Below, piece after piece: positions 34,763 through 46,466 of a stretch of DNA of 64,000 nt. Source of the stretch: Streptomyces coeruleorubidus (lineage in GTDB: Bacteria; Actinomycetota; Actinomycetes; Streptomycetales; Streptomycetaceae). The notes under the pieces were generated by a model. That model was not told the origin of the DNA. It saw only the letters and a list, made by a program, of their open reading frames with translations, and made no database searches. Location of the stretch: contig NZ_CP023694.1 in NCBI RefSeq assembly GCF_008705135.1, forward strand, positions 4,631,001 through 4,695,000, read 5' to 3'. The stretch's first letter is position 1. Each line of letters begins with the position of its first letter. The position numbers and the translations under genes are program-made.

Positions 34763-36220
34763 GTGGCAGAAGAGCCTTCGGACACCCCGGAGACTGCCGA
34801 AGAAGAGCCGATCAAGCAGCGGAAGAACGGACTGTACCCGGGCGTGTCCGACGAGCTTGCCGAGAACATGAAGAGCGGCTGGGCGGACACCGAGCTGCGT
34901 GACCTCCGGCCCGTCCCCCAGGCCGCCGAGACCGCCGCCCGCCGGGCCGCGCTGTCCGCGCGCTTCCCGGGCGAGCGGCTGGTGATCCCCGCGGGCAACC
35001 TGAAGACCCGCTCGAACGACACCGAGTACGCCTTCCGCGCTTCCGTCGAGTACGCCTACCTCACCGGCAACCAGACCGAGGACGGCGTCCTGGTCCTGGA
35101 GCCGAAGGGCGAGGGCCACGAGGCGACGATCTACCTCCTGCCGCGTTCGAACCGGGAGAACGGCGAGTTCTGGCTGGACGGCCAGGGCGAGCTGTGGGTC
35201 GGCCGCCGCCACTCCCTCACCGAGGCGGAGAAGCTGTACGGCATCCCCGCCTCCGACGTGCGCGAGCTGGCCGGGGCGCTGCGTGAGGCCACCGGCCCGG
35301 TGCGGGTGGTGCGCGGCTACGACGCCGGCATCGAGGCCGCGCTGACCGACAAGGTCACCGCCGAGCGCGACGAGGAGCTGCGGGTCTTCCTCTCCGAGGC
35401 GCGGCTGGTCAAGGACGAGTTCGAGATCGGCGAGCTCCAGAAGGCCGTCGACTCGACCGTGCGCGGCTTCGAGGACGTGGTGAAGGTCCTCGACAAGGCC
35501 GAGGCGACCTCCGAGCGGTACATCGAGGGCACGTTCTTCCTCCGCGCGCGGGTGGAGGGCAACGACGTCGGCTACGGCACGATCGCCGCGGCCGGGCCGC
35601 ACGCCTGCACGCTGCACTGGGTGCGCAACGACGGGCCGGTGCGGTCGGGCGACCTGCTGCTGCTCGACGCGGGTGTGGAGACGCACACGTACTACACCGC
35701 CGACGTCACGCGGACGCTGCCGATCAACGGCCGGTTCAGCGAGATCCAGCGGAAGATCTACGACGCCGTGTACGAGGCCCAGGAGGCCGGGATCGCCGCG
35801 GTGCAGCCCGGGGCGAAGTACCGGGACTTCCACGACGCCGCGCAGCGGGTGCTGGCCGAGAAGCTGGTCGAGTGGGGGCTGGTCGAGGGGCCGGTGGAGC
35901 GGGTGCTGGAGCTGGGGCTTCAGCGGCGGTGGACGTTGCACGGGACCGGGCACATGCTCGGGATGGACGTGCACGACTGCGCTGCCGCGCGGACCGAGAC
36001 GTATGTCGACGGTGTGCTGGAGCCGGGCATGTGCCTGACCGTCGAGCCGGGGCTGTACTTCCAGGCCGATGATCTGACGGTGCCGGAGGAGTACCGGGGT
36101 ATCGGTGTGCGGATCGAGGACGACATCCTCGTGACGGAGGACGGCAACAGGAATCTGAGTGCGGCGTTGCCTCGTCGGGCGGACGAGGTCGAAGCCTGGA
36201 TGGCCTCGGTCAAGGGCTGA
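34763..36220 (+). CDS. pepP: Xaa-Pro aminopeptidase (M24B)
   Basis: A 485-residue proline aminopeptidase that removes N-terminal residues preceding proline. The C-terminal pita-bread domain holds the dinuclear metal ligands: LLLLDAGVETHTYYTADVTRTLP (two Asp), GTGHMLGMDVHD (His), CLTVEPGLYF and GIGVRIEDDILVT (two Glu). The N-terminal half is the aminopeptidase P domain, with NDTEYAFRASVEYAYLTG. The GAGGAGG at 34747-34753 is nine bases before the GTG at 34763, so that start is favoured over the abutting ATG at 34754. An intergenic hairpin repeat follows the stop. Confidence 0.9.
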   Translation: MAEEPSDTPETAEEEPIKQRKNGLYPGVSDELAENMKSGWADTELRDLRPVPQAAETAARRAALSARFPGERLVIPAGNLKTRSNDTEYAFRASVEYAYLTGNQTEDGVLVLEPKGEGHEATIYLLPRSNRENGEFWLDGQGELWVGRRHSLTEAEKLYGIPASDVRELAGALREATGPVRVVRGYDAGIEAALTDKVTAERDEELRVFLSEARLVKDEFEIGELQKAVDSTVRGFEDVVKVLDKAEATSERYIEGTFFLRARVEGNDVGYGTIAAAGPHACTLHWVRNDGPVRSGDLLLLDAGVETHTYYTADVTRTLPINGRFSEIQRKIYDAVYEAQEAGIAAVQPGAKYRDFHDAAQRVLAEKLVEWGLVEGPVERVLELGLQRRWTLHGTGHMLGMDVHDCAAARTETYVDGVLEPGMCLTVEPGLYFQADDLTVPEEYRGIGVRIEDDILVTEDGNRNLSAALPRRADEVEAWMASVKG

Positions 36221-36224
36221 GATT

Positions 36225-36285
36225 GGGCGCGGGTGCGTGGGAGCTGGTCGCGCAGCTCCCCGCACCCCTGTAGGGCGCGAAAAAA
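36225..36285. repeat. Streptomyces dispersed intergenic repeat with hairpin (terminator)
   Basis: Read on the minus strand the element runs GGGGTGCGGGGAGCTGCGCG then ACCAGCTCCCACGCACCCGC, a well-known shape of intergenic repeat seen in many Streptomyces genomes. Arms at 36231-36246 and 36253-36267 pair with one bulge, and a run of A/T follows, so it probably ends the pepP transcript. Confidence 0.65.
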
Positions 36286-36362
36286 CCGCAGGTCAACGGT
36301 AGTTGGCGTGTGAGATCATGGCCGACCTTGCCGGTCCGACTCGGGGAACAGGCGCGATCACC

Positions 36363-39356
<2,994 letters not shown>

Positions 39357-39407
39357 GGGCGGACACCGAAAGGACGGACGTTCAGGGACGGACGTGCAGG
39401 GGGCGGA

Positions 39408-39423
39408 TGTTTCACGTGAACCA
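39408..39423. promoter_or_regulatory. parS-like ParB site (one mismatch)
   Basis: TGTTTCACGTGAACCA differs from the parS consensus TGTTTCACGTGAAACA at one position. It lies between the glyQS and ATPase genes. Confidence 0.75.
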
Positions 39424-39455
39424 CCACCCCCGAGCCGACCGGGCGTCGGCAGAGG

Positions 39456-39926
39456 TCAGACCGCCATCAGCGGCGCTGCGTCCTTGCGCCACTTGAGGAC
39501 CTTGTCGAAGCTCACCACTGCCCCGCCCCGGCCCGGCTTGTTGCCGATGTGGACATGGTCGGCGAGCTGCTCGATGAGGCACAGCCCTCTGCCGTTCTCC
39601 GCGTCGGAGTGTGCGGTCCTGATCGGCGGGCGGGATCGGCCGGCGGACGCCGCGGGGAACCCCGGGCCCGCGTCGGCGACCTCGATCCGGCACTTCTCGC
39701 CGTCGAGGTACGCCGTGACCCGGTACGCCTCAGAACCGGGGCCGCCGCACGCGGTGTCCCCGCCGTGCTCCACGGCGTTCGCGCAGGCCTCACTGAGGGC
39801 GACGGAAAGGTCGTAGGAGATATCGGGATCGACGCCCGCGGTCTCCATCGTGCCGATCAGAAGGCGCCTGGCGAGCGGCACGCTCGCAGCTTCGCGCCGC
39901 AGATGGAGTGACCACCAGATGCTCAT
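39456..39926 (-). CDS. RsbW-like ATP-binding protein (HATPase_c_2)
   Basis: A 156-residue single-domain GHKL ATPase of the anti-sigma regulatory factor group. Seen: SLHLRREAASVPLARRLL, N box SEACANAVEHG, G1 box EVADAGPG and ENGRGL in the ATP lid. Streptomyces encodes dozens of these; partners are usually sigma factors or STAS proteins, none of which is adjacent. ATG start at 39926 with a short leader. It converges with glyQS across a parS-like site, and is divergent from the copper-cluster membrane protein over a 224-bp gap. Confidence 0.9.
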   Translation of the reverse strand: MSIWWSLHLRREAASVPLARRLLIGTMETAGVDPDISYDLSVALSEACANAVEHGGDTACGGPGSEAYRVTAYLDGEKCRIEVADAGPGFPAASAGRSRPPIRTAHSDAENGRGLCLIEQLADHVHIGNKPGRGGAVVSFDKVLKWRKDAAPLMAV

Positions 39927-40150
39927 GCTCCAGCCTCCTGGCTGCGGCTCGACATACCGTTACGTATTGCCCTGTGTCTCCGCATGTAAGCGTGAAGTTG
40001 ACGTGATGCCGCCCATACGGCGGATGCGCCCTAGCCCTGATCGGTGTATGTGGGGGGGCAGGCGGGGCCAGAGAGTGACGTTCCGGTCGTACGGCATCTT
40101 GCGGACCTGCCGCACGAGGCCTGGGTGGCCAGTGCGATGATGACCCCGCC

Positions 40151-40966
40151 ATGACTGCCCCCCACGCGTGCGCGACGCGCTCCGGACTCACGCTCCGGAT
40201 CCTGCGGGCCGCGGTGTTCGCCGCGGTCTGTGTCGTGCTGGCCGGGGCAGGTCACGCGCTCGCCTCCTGTGACGGCATTCCGCTGTGGACGCTGGGCGCC
40301 GGGTTCCTCGGGGTGGCCGCGGTGGCGGCACCTCTGGCCGGGCGGGTGCGCTCGCTGCCGGGGATCACGGCACTGCTCGCGGCCGGTCAGACGGTGTTGC
40401 ACACGCTGTTCGGACTCGGTCAGCACGGTACGGCCGCCGCCACGTCGTCGGTGCCGGCGGGCGGGAGCGACGCCGCGCTGGTCCAGCAGGCCGCACGGCT
40501 CGTGTGCGGTACGACGGCGGCGGCGATCAGCCCGGCGCAGGCCCACAAGATCCTCACCGACGCCCGGATCCAGCCCCCCACGGGGGCGCACACGCATCTC
40601 CCGGGGGACGCCGGGGCGTCGGACTCGCTGTGGCCGTCCCTGCCGATGCTGCTCGGTCACGTCCTCGCGGCGATCGCCGCCGGCTGGCTGCTGCGCCACG
40701 GCGACCTGGCACTGCTGCGGCTCACCGAACTGTCGGCGCAGGGTGTCACGGAAGGGGCGCTCGTGCGTTCCCTGCGGGCCGCGCTCGCGCTGGTTCGCGC
40801 CCTGCGCGCCGGGCTGCCGGGAGCACCGGAGGCACGTCCGCACCCGGTGCGCGCCGTGCGGCCGGCGCCTGCCACGCCGCGCACGACCGCACTTCAGCAC
40901 ACGGTGATCCGGCGCGGCCCGCCGGCCGCCACGGCTCGCGCATCCGCACTCGCCCTCGCCGCCTGA
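40151..40966 (+). CDS. membrane protein of the copper cluster
   Basis: A 271-residue membrane protein I cannot place in a named family. Predicted helices lie near residues 15-38, 44-66, 72-90 and 155-178. Loops carry scattered histidines (GQHGTAAAT, GAHTHLPGD, LLRHGDLALL) that could bind copper. The C-terminal ~80 residues are Arg/Ala/Pro-rich and probably cytoplasmic. It starts a run of same-strand genes for YcnI, Sco, PCuAC, CopCD and a DyP peroxidase, so a role in copper transport or sensing is inferred from context only. Confidence 0.72.
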   Translation: MTAPHACATRSGLTLRILRAAVFAAVCVVLAGAGHALASCDGIPLWTLGAGFLGVAAVAAPLAGRVRSLPGITALLAAGQTVLHTLFGLGQHGTAAATSSVPAGGSDAALVQQAARLVCGTTAAAISPAQAHKILTDARIQPPTGAHTHLPGDAGASDSLWPSLPMLLGHVLAAIAAGWLLRHGDLALLRLTELSAQGVTEGALVRSLRAALALVRALRAGLPGAPEARPHPVRAVRPAPATPRTTALQHTVIRRGPPAATARASALALAA

Positions 40967-41112
40967 CGCGACGCGACCACCACTCCGCCTTTTCGTACGA
41001 ACCGAACGATTCGGATGATTCGAACGACTTGGAGGAGGGCCGCCGTCGTGCGGCACGCGCGCGTGCGCGTATCCCTCTTCCACGACCCGACTCACAGCGG
41101 AGTTCTGCTTCC

Positions 41113-41850
41113 ATGAAGGCTTCCCGTATCGCCGCGGCCGGTGCCGCCGCCGGTGTCACCGTTCTCGCCCTGTCCGCCCCCGCCTTCGCGCACGTCAGCG
41201 TGCAGCCCGAGGGCGCCGCCGCCAAGGGCGGTTACGCGGTCGTCGACTTCAAGGTCCCCAACGAGCGGGACGACGCCTCCACCACCAAGCTCGAGATCAA
41301 CTTCCCCACCGACCACCCGCTGGCCTCGGTGATGCCGGAACCGATGCCCGGCTGGAAGATCGACGTCACCAAGTCCAAGCTGGACAAGCCGCTGGAGATG
41401 CACGGCGAGAAGATCTCCGAGGCCGTCACCAAGGTCACCTGGACCGCCGACGGCAAGGGCATCGAGCCCGGCTACTTCGAGAAGTTCCCGCTCTCGATCG
41501 GTCAACTGCCCGAGGACGCCGATCAGCTGGTCTTCAAGGCCCTCCAGACGTACTCCAACAAGGAGGTCGTCCGCTGGATCGAGGTGCCTCAGAAGGGCCA
41601 GGAAGAGCCCGACAACCCGGCCCCCGTGCTGGAGCTGTCCGCCGCCGAGGACGGGCACCACGCCTCCTCGGGCGACACCGCCTCCGACACCGAGTCGGCC
41701 GAGAAGGCCTCCGCCGAAACCGCCGCCGACACCGCCTCCTCCGGCAGCACCGACACCACCGCCCGCGTCCTGGGCGTCGTCGGCATCGTGGTCGGCGCGG
41801 CGGGCGTCGCCTACGGCGTGCTGGCCGGGCGTCGGCGCACCAACGCCTGA
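41113..41850 (+). CDS. ycnI: YcnI-family extracytoplasmic copper-binding protein
   Basis: A 245-residue secreted, C-terminally anchored DUF1775 protein. After the signal peptide (about residues 1-27, ending APAFA) the mature chain begins with histidine (HVSVQPEGAAAKGGYAVV); in YcnI this N-terminal His forms a histidine-brace-like Cu(II) site. The YcnI domain covers about 28-165 (WTADGKGIEPGYFEKFPLSI), followed by a Ser/Thr/Ala/Glu stalk and a C-terminal membrane helix (VLGVVGIVVGAAGVAYGVLA) with RRR. It likely passes copper to the downstream Sco, PCuAC and CopCD proteins. Confidence 0.9.
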   Translation: MKASRIAAAGAAAGVTVLALSAPAFAHVSVQPEGAAAKGGYAVVDFKVPNERDDASTTKLEINFPTDHPLASVMPEPMPGWKIDVTKSKLDKPLEMHGEKISEAVTKVTWTADGKGIEPGYFEKFPLSIGQLPEDADQLVFKALQTYSNKEVVRWIEVPQKGQEEPDNPAPVLELSAAEDGHHASSGDTASDTESAEKASAETAADTASSGSTDTTARVLGVVGIVVGAAGVAYGVLAGRRRTNA

Positions 41851-41941
41851 GGCCCCTTCCGTTGCACGGCGCGCGCCGGACTCCCACCCTCGGGCGGGGC
41901 CCCGGCACGCGCCGAATCACCGACATCTGGGACATTTTCCT

Positions 41942-42595
41942 ATGCGCACCAAGACCTTCGCCGCGGCCGCTCTGCTCGCCGCGGCCTCCCTGACCCTCAC
42001 CGCCTGCGGCAGCGGCAACGACAGCGACAAGCCCGTCGCCGTCGTATCGGAGCAGGCCGGTACCGAGAAGGCCGCCACCGTCCTCGACAAGCCGTTCGAG
42101 AAGCCGGACCTGATCCTTACCGACACGCAGGGCAAGAAGTACGACCTCCGCAAGGAGACCGAGGGCAAGCCCACGCTCATCTACTTCGGCTACACCCACT
42201 GCCCCGACGTGTGCCCGTCGACGATGAGCAACATCGCCGTGGCCAAGAAGCAGCTGCCCAAGGCCGAGCAGGACGAGCTGCGCGTCGTGTTCGTCACCAC
42301 CGACCCGGACCGCGACAAGCCCGCGGAGCTCGGCAAGTGGCTCAAGGGCATCGACCCGCAGTTCATCGGCCTCACCGGCGACTTCCCGACCATCCAGGCC
42401 GGCGCCCGCACTCTCGGCATCTCCATCGACGCGCCGCGCAAGGACAAGAACGGCAAGGTCATCTCCGAGCACGGCACCCAGGTCATCGCCTTCTCGCCGA
42501 AGACCGACGGCGGCTACGTGCTCTACGGCGAGGACGCCACCGTCGACGACTACACCAAGGACCTCCCCAAGCTCGCCAAGGGGGAGAACCCGTGA
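41942..42595 (+). CDS. sco: SCO1/SenC copper chaperone lipoprotein
   Basis: A 217-residue lipoprotein with lipobox LTAC (cleavage before Cys22) and a thioredoxin-like Sco domain. Copper ligands are the CPDVC pair in TLIYFGYTHCPDVCPSTM and the His in SEHGTQVIAF. Sco proteins deliver copper to the CuA site of cytochrome c oxidase or other extracytoplasmic cupro-enzymes. Its stop overlaps the PCuAC start by four bases (GTGA), so the two are translated together. Confidence 0.95.
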   Translation: MRTKTFAAAALLAAASLTLTACGSGNDSDKPVAVVSEQAGTEKAATVLDKPFEKPDLILTDTQGKKYDLRKETEGKPTLIYFGYTHCPDVCPSTMSNIAVAKKQLPKAEQDELRVVFVTTDPDRDKPAELGKWLKGIDPQFIGLTGDFPTIQAGARTLGISIDAPRKDKNGKVISEHGTQVIAFSPKTDGGYVLYGEDATVDDYTKDLPKLAKGENP

Positions 42596-43068
42596 CGCGG
42601 CGACTCGGCCCGGCGGCCCTCGTCATAGCCGGGGCACTGGCCCTGGCGGGCTGCGGCGGCTCGGACTCGGGGGACTCCGGTTCCGGGAGCGGCAAGGCGG
42701 AACTCTCCGTGGGTTCCGCGTACATGCCGCAGCCCGTCTCCGACGAGATGGCGGCCGGCTTCCTCACCGTCACCAACAAGGGCGGTGCCGCCGACGAACT
42801 GACCTCGGTCACCAGCGACGTCGCCGGGCAGGTCACCGTGCACGAGACCGTCGGCTCGGCCATGCAGGAGGTCAAGAGCCTGAAGGTCCCCGCCCACGGC
42901 GAACTCGTGCTGAAGAGCGGCGGCAACCACCTGATGTTCGAGCAGCTCAAGCGCAAGCCGAAGGAAGGTCAGACGGTCTCCGTCGAGCTGCACTTCGCCC
43001 ACTCCGGCCCGGTCGAGGTCGAGATGCCGGTGAAGTCGGCGACCTACACCCCGAAGACCGGACACTGA
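42592..43068 (+). CDS. PCuAC copper chaperone lipoprotein (ECuC-like)
   Basis: A 158-residue lipoprotein (lipobox LAGC) with a DUF461/PCuAC cupredoxin-like domain. The copper motif M/H-x10-M-x21-H-x-M is visible across VTVHETVGSAMQEV and GGNHLMFEQLKR. PCuAC proteins bind Cu(I) and pair with Sco for CuA assembly; in Streptomyces lividans the Sco/ECuC pair is also linked to development. GTG start at 42592 overlaps the sco stop. Confidence 0.93.
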   Translation: MTRRLGPAALVIAGALALAGCGGSDSGDSGSGSGKAELSVGSAYMPQPVSDEMAAGFLTVTNKGGAADELTSVTSDVAGQVTVHETVGSAMQEVKSLKVPAHGELVLKSGGNHLMFEQLKRKPKEGQTVSVELHFAHSGPVEVEMPVKSATYTPKTGH

Positions 43069-43081
43069 GGGAGGGACCCCT

Positions 43082-45109
43082 GTGACGCAGACCATCGCCC
43101 CCCGCGTCCGGACCGTGGTGCTGCTGCTCCTGGCCGCGGCCTGCGCACTCCTCGCCGGCGCCGCTCCGGCCTCCGCGCACGCCGCGGTGACCGGCAGCGA
43201 CCCCGCGCAGGGGGCGGTGGTCGACAAGGCCCCGGCCCGGATCTCGCTCACCTTCTCCGAGCAGGTCGCGATGTCCGGTGACTCGCTGCGCGTCCTCGAC
43301 CCCGAGGGCAAACGCGTGGACGCGGGCGAGCCGTCCAACGTCAGCGGCACGACGTACGCCGTGCGGCTCCACTCCGGCCTGCCCGACGGCACCTACACGG
43401 TCGCCTACCAGGTGGTGTCCGCGGACAGCCACCCCGTCGCCGGTGCCTACACCTTCTCCATCGGCGCCCCGTCCAAGACGTCCGTGACGGTCTCCGATCA
43501 GGCGACCGACGACGGCGTGGTCGGCTGGCTGTACGGCTTCGGACGGTACGTCTCCTACGCCGGCTTCATCGTGATGGCCGGCGGCGCCGCCTTCGTCCTC
43601 GCCTGCTGGCCGCGCGGCTCCGGAGTGCGGCCCGTGCAGCGGTTCGTCGTCTCCGGGTGGCTCACGCTCACCGCCGCGACCCTCGCCCTGCTGCTCCTGC
43701 GCGGCTCCTTCACCGGCTCCGGGAAGGTCGCCGACATCTTCGACCTGTCCCTGCTCGGGCAGGTGCTCCAGACCAAGACCGGCGCGGCCCTGGTGTCCCG
43801 GCTGCTGCTGCTCGCCGCGGCGGCGCTGTTCATCGCCGTGCTGTTCGGTGCGTACGACAAGCGCGAGGACCCACAGGAGAAGCGGGACCTGACCTTCGGG
43901 CTCGCCATCGGCGGCGTCGTCGTGGCGGCCGGGCTCGCGGCTAGCTGGGCGATGTCCGAGCACGCCTCGGTCGGACTCCAGGCGGGCATCGCCATGCCGG
44001 TCGACGTCGTCCATCTGCTCGCCGTCGCCGCGTGGCTCGGCGGGCTGGGCGCACTGCTCGTCGCCCTGTACCGGGCACCCGCCGACGCGCCCGTCGACGC
44101 GTCGGCCGTACGCCGCTTCTCCCGCATCGCCTTCGGCAGCGTCCTCGCCCTGATCGCCACCGGGACGTACCAGTCCTGGCGCCAGCTCGGCTCCTGGTCG
44201 GCCTTCACCGACACCCGTTACGGACAGCTGCTCCTCGCCAAGATCGCCCTCGTGGCCGTCCTGGTCGGCGTCGCGTGGATCTCACGCCGGTGGACGGGGC
44301 GGCTGGCGGAGACGGTGCCGGTTTCCGCCGAGCGGGAGAAGGCGCGGGTCGGAGCAGGGGCTGAGGCCTCCGGTGACGCGGAGCCCGAGGTGACCGGTGA
44401 TGACCGGACCGACACGGACTCCGTGGCGGGCACCGACCCCGACGCCGACTCCGGCGAGCAGCCCGATTCCGGACCCACCGACACCGACTCCAGCGAGCAG
44501 CCCGATTCCCGACCCGCCGACACCGAGCGGGCCGCGCAGCTCGCCCGGCAGCGGGCCGCCCGGGACGCCGCCCTTCAGAAGCGGCTGCGGGACGCCGACC
44601 CGAACCGCTTCGGCCTGCGCCGCTCCGTGCTCGCCGAGGCCGGTGTCGCGGTCGTCCTGCTCGCCGTCACCACCGTCCTCACGCAGACCGAGCCGGGACG
44701 CACGGAGCAGGACGCCAAGGCCGCCACCTCGTCCTCCGCGTCCACCTCGCCCGACACGGGCACCTCCGGGGCCCTGACCCTGAACATGCCCTTCGACACC
44801 GGCGGCGAGAACGGCAAGGGCATCGTCACCGTCGACCTCGACCCCGCACGCGTGGGCGGCAACGAGATGCACGTCTACGTCGAGCGACCCGACGGCCAGG
44901 CCTTCGACATCCCCGAGGTCAAGGTCGACTTCACCCTGAAAGCCAAGGGCATCGGGCCGCTGCCCGTCGTCCCGGACCACATCGCAACCGGACACTGGTC
45001 GGCGAACGGAGTGCAGATCCCCATGGCCGGCGACTGGAAGGTCGACGTGACCGTGCGGACCTCCGACATCGACGAGGTGACCGTCTCCAAGAACGCGCAG
45101 ATCGGCTGA
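43082..45109 (+). CDS. CopC-CopD fusion copper protein
   Basis: A 675-residue protein. Residues 1-34 are a signal peptide ending ASAHAAV, so the mature CopC domain begins with His as in copper-binding CopC proteins; GAYTFSIG closes it near 130. About eight membrane helices of the CopD domain follow (150-400), then an acidic/Pro linker rich in DTDS and EQPDS repeats, a further helix near 515 (AGVAVVLLAVTTVL), and a C-terminal extracytoplasmic YtkA-like domain. It imports or relays copper across the membrane. Starts with GTG 13 bases after the PCuAC stop. Confidence 0.92.
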   Translation: MTQTIAPRVRTVVLLLLAAACALLAGAAPASAHAAVTGSDPAQGAVVDKAPARISLTFSEQVAMSGDSLRVLDPEGKRVDAGEPSNVSGTTYAVRLHSGLPDGTYTVAYQVVSADSHPVAGAYTFSIGAPSKTSVTVSDQATDDGVVGWLYGFGRYVSYAGFIVMAGGAAFVLACWPRGSGVRPVQRFVVSGWLTLTAATLALLLLRGSFTGSGKVADIFDLSLLGQVLQTKTGAALVSRLLLLAAAALFIAVLFGAYDKREDPQEKRDLTFGLAIGGVVVAAGLAASWAMSEHASVGLQAGIAMPVDVVHLLAVAAWLGGLGALLVALYRAPADAPVDASAVRRFSRIAFGSVLALIATGTYQSWRQLGSWSAFTDTRYGQLLLAKIALVAVLVGVAWISRRWTGRLAETVPVSAEREKARVGAGAEASGDAEPEVTGDDRTDTDSVAGTDPDADSGEQPDSGPTDTDSSEQPDSRPADTERAAQLARQRAARDAALQKRLRDADPNRFGLRRSVLAEAGVAVVLLAVTTVLTQTEPGRTEQDAKAATSSSASTSPDTGTSGALTLNMPFDTGGENGKGIVTVDLDPARVGGNEMHVYVERPDGQAFDIPEVKVDFTLKAKGIGPLPVVPDHIATGHWSANGVQIPMAGDWKVDVTVRTSDIDEVTVSKNAQIG

Positions 45110-45115
45110 ACCACC

Positions 45116-46405
45116 ATGGCTGACCAGTCCATTCCGGAAGCCCGCACTCACCGCACCGCCCCGGCGGAGACCGAGGGGGGCCCGGCCGACGAGGGCATCT
45201 CACGGCGACGTCTGCTCGGCACCGCCGGTGCCACCGGGCTCGTACTCGGCACGGCAGGCGCGGCCCTCGGATACGCCGCCGCCCCCACCCAGGCCGCCGC
45301 TCCCCTCACCTCGCTCGGCACCGACCATGCGATGTTTCACGGGAAACATCAGCCCGGCATCACCGACGGCCTCCAGGCCCGCGGCCACCTCGTCGCCTTC
45401 GACCTGGCGGCGGGCGCCGGCCGCAAGGAAGCCGCCGCCCTGCTGCGCCGCTGGTCGGAGACGGCCCGGCGGCTGATGGCGGGCGAGCCGAGTGCCCACG
45501 ACGACACCGACGTGGCCCGCGACGCCGGCCCCTCGTCACTGACGATCACCTTCGGCTTCGGTCACAGCTTCTTCGGCAGGACCGGCCTGGAGAAGCAGCG
45601 GCCGACCGCCCTGGACCCGCTGCCCGAGTTCTCCTCCGACCACCTCGACAAGAAACGCAGCAACGGCGACCTGTGGGTGCAGATCGGCGCCAACGACGCC
45701 CTCGTGGCCTTCCACGCCCTGCGCGCGATCCAGAAGGACGCGGGCTCGGCGGCCCGGGTCCGCTGGCAGATGAACGGCTTCAACCGCTCGCCGGGCGCCA
45801 CCGCCCACCCCATGACGGCCCGCAACCTGATGGGCCAGATCGACGGCACCCGCAATCCGAAGCCGAGCGAGGCCGACTTCGACCAGCGGATCTTCGTGCC
45901 GGAGAAGGGCGAACCGGCCTGGATGGCGAACGGCTCCTACGCCGTCGTACGCCGGATCCGCATGCTCCTGGACGACTGGGAGAAGCTCTCCGTCAAGGCG
46001 CAGGAGGACGTGATAGGCCGCCGCAAGTCCGACGGGGCGGCGCTGTCCGGCGGCACCGAGACGACCGCGATGGACCTGGAGAAGACGGACGCCAAGGGCA
46101 ACCTCGTCGTCCCGATCAACGCCCACGCCCGGATCACGCGGCCCGACCAGAACGGCGGCGCCGCGATGCTCCGCCGCCCGTTCTCCTTCCACGACGGCAT
46201 CGACCAGGACGGCGTCCCCGACGCGGGCCTGCTCTTCATCTGCTGGCAGGCCGATCCGCTGCGCGGCTTCGTGCCGGTGCAGCGCAAGCTCGACCGCGGC
46301 GACGCCCTGTCCCAGTTCATCCGGCACGAGTCGAGCGGCCTGTTCGCGGTGCCCGGTGGGGCCGCCGAGGGCGAGTATGTGGGACAGGAATTGCTGGAGG
46401 GGTGA
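45116..46405 (+). CDS. dtpA: Tat-exported dye-decolorizing peroxidase (DtpA/EfeB type)
   Basis: A 429-residue heme peroxidase. The twin-arginine signal SRRRLLGTAGATGLVLGTAG marks folded export. The DyP signature GxxDG appears as MGQIDGTRNP, with the distal Asp and Arg; heme-side residues lie in RRPFSFHDG and the C-terminal LSQFIRHESSGLFAVPGG. A-type DyPs include EfeB and the S. lividans DtpA, which is linked to copper trafficking with Sco and ECuC and to development; the adjoining sco, PCuAC and copCD genes support the DtpA reading. Six bases separate it from copCD. A parS-like 16-mer lies inside the gene at 45333-45348. Confidence 0.93.
   Translation: MADQSIPEARTHRTAPAETEGGPADEGISRRRLLGTAGATGLVLGTAGAALGYAAAPTQAAAPLTSLGTDHAMFHGKHQPGITDGLQARGHLVAFDLAAGAGRKEAAALLRRWSETARRLMAGEPSAHDDTDVARDAGPSSLTITFGFGHSFFGRTGLEKQRPTALDPLPEFSSDHLDKKRSNGDLWVQIGANDALVAFHALRAIQKDAGSAARVRWQMNGFNRSPGATAHPMTARNLMGQIDGTRNPKPSEADFDQRIFVPEKGEPAWMANGSYAVVRRIRMLLDDWEKLSVKAQEDVIGRRKSDGAALSGGTETTAMDLEKTDAKGNLVVPINAHARITRPDQNGGAAMLRRPFSFHDGIDQDGVPDAGLLFICWQADPLRGFVPVQRKLDRGDALSQFIRHESSGLFAVPGGAAEGEYVGQELLEG
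45333..45348. promoter_or_regulatory. parS-like ParB site (one mismatch) inside dtpA
   Basis: TGTTTCACGGGAAACA, one base from the parS consensus, within the coding sequence. The mismatch breaks the central CACGTG core, so affinity may be reduced. Confidence 0.55.
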
Positions 46406-46466
46406 GATTTAATCTCTGAGTGGGTTGTCGGGGAGAGCGCTTCCGCGAGCCCATTAGGGTGAGGTC

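Noticed and set aside
36221..36362. T-box or riboswitch leader for glyQS
   Set aside because: The gap is short and its main hairpin is a dispersed intergenic repeat; no T-box sequence or antiterminator is seen.
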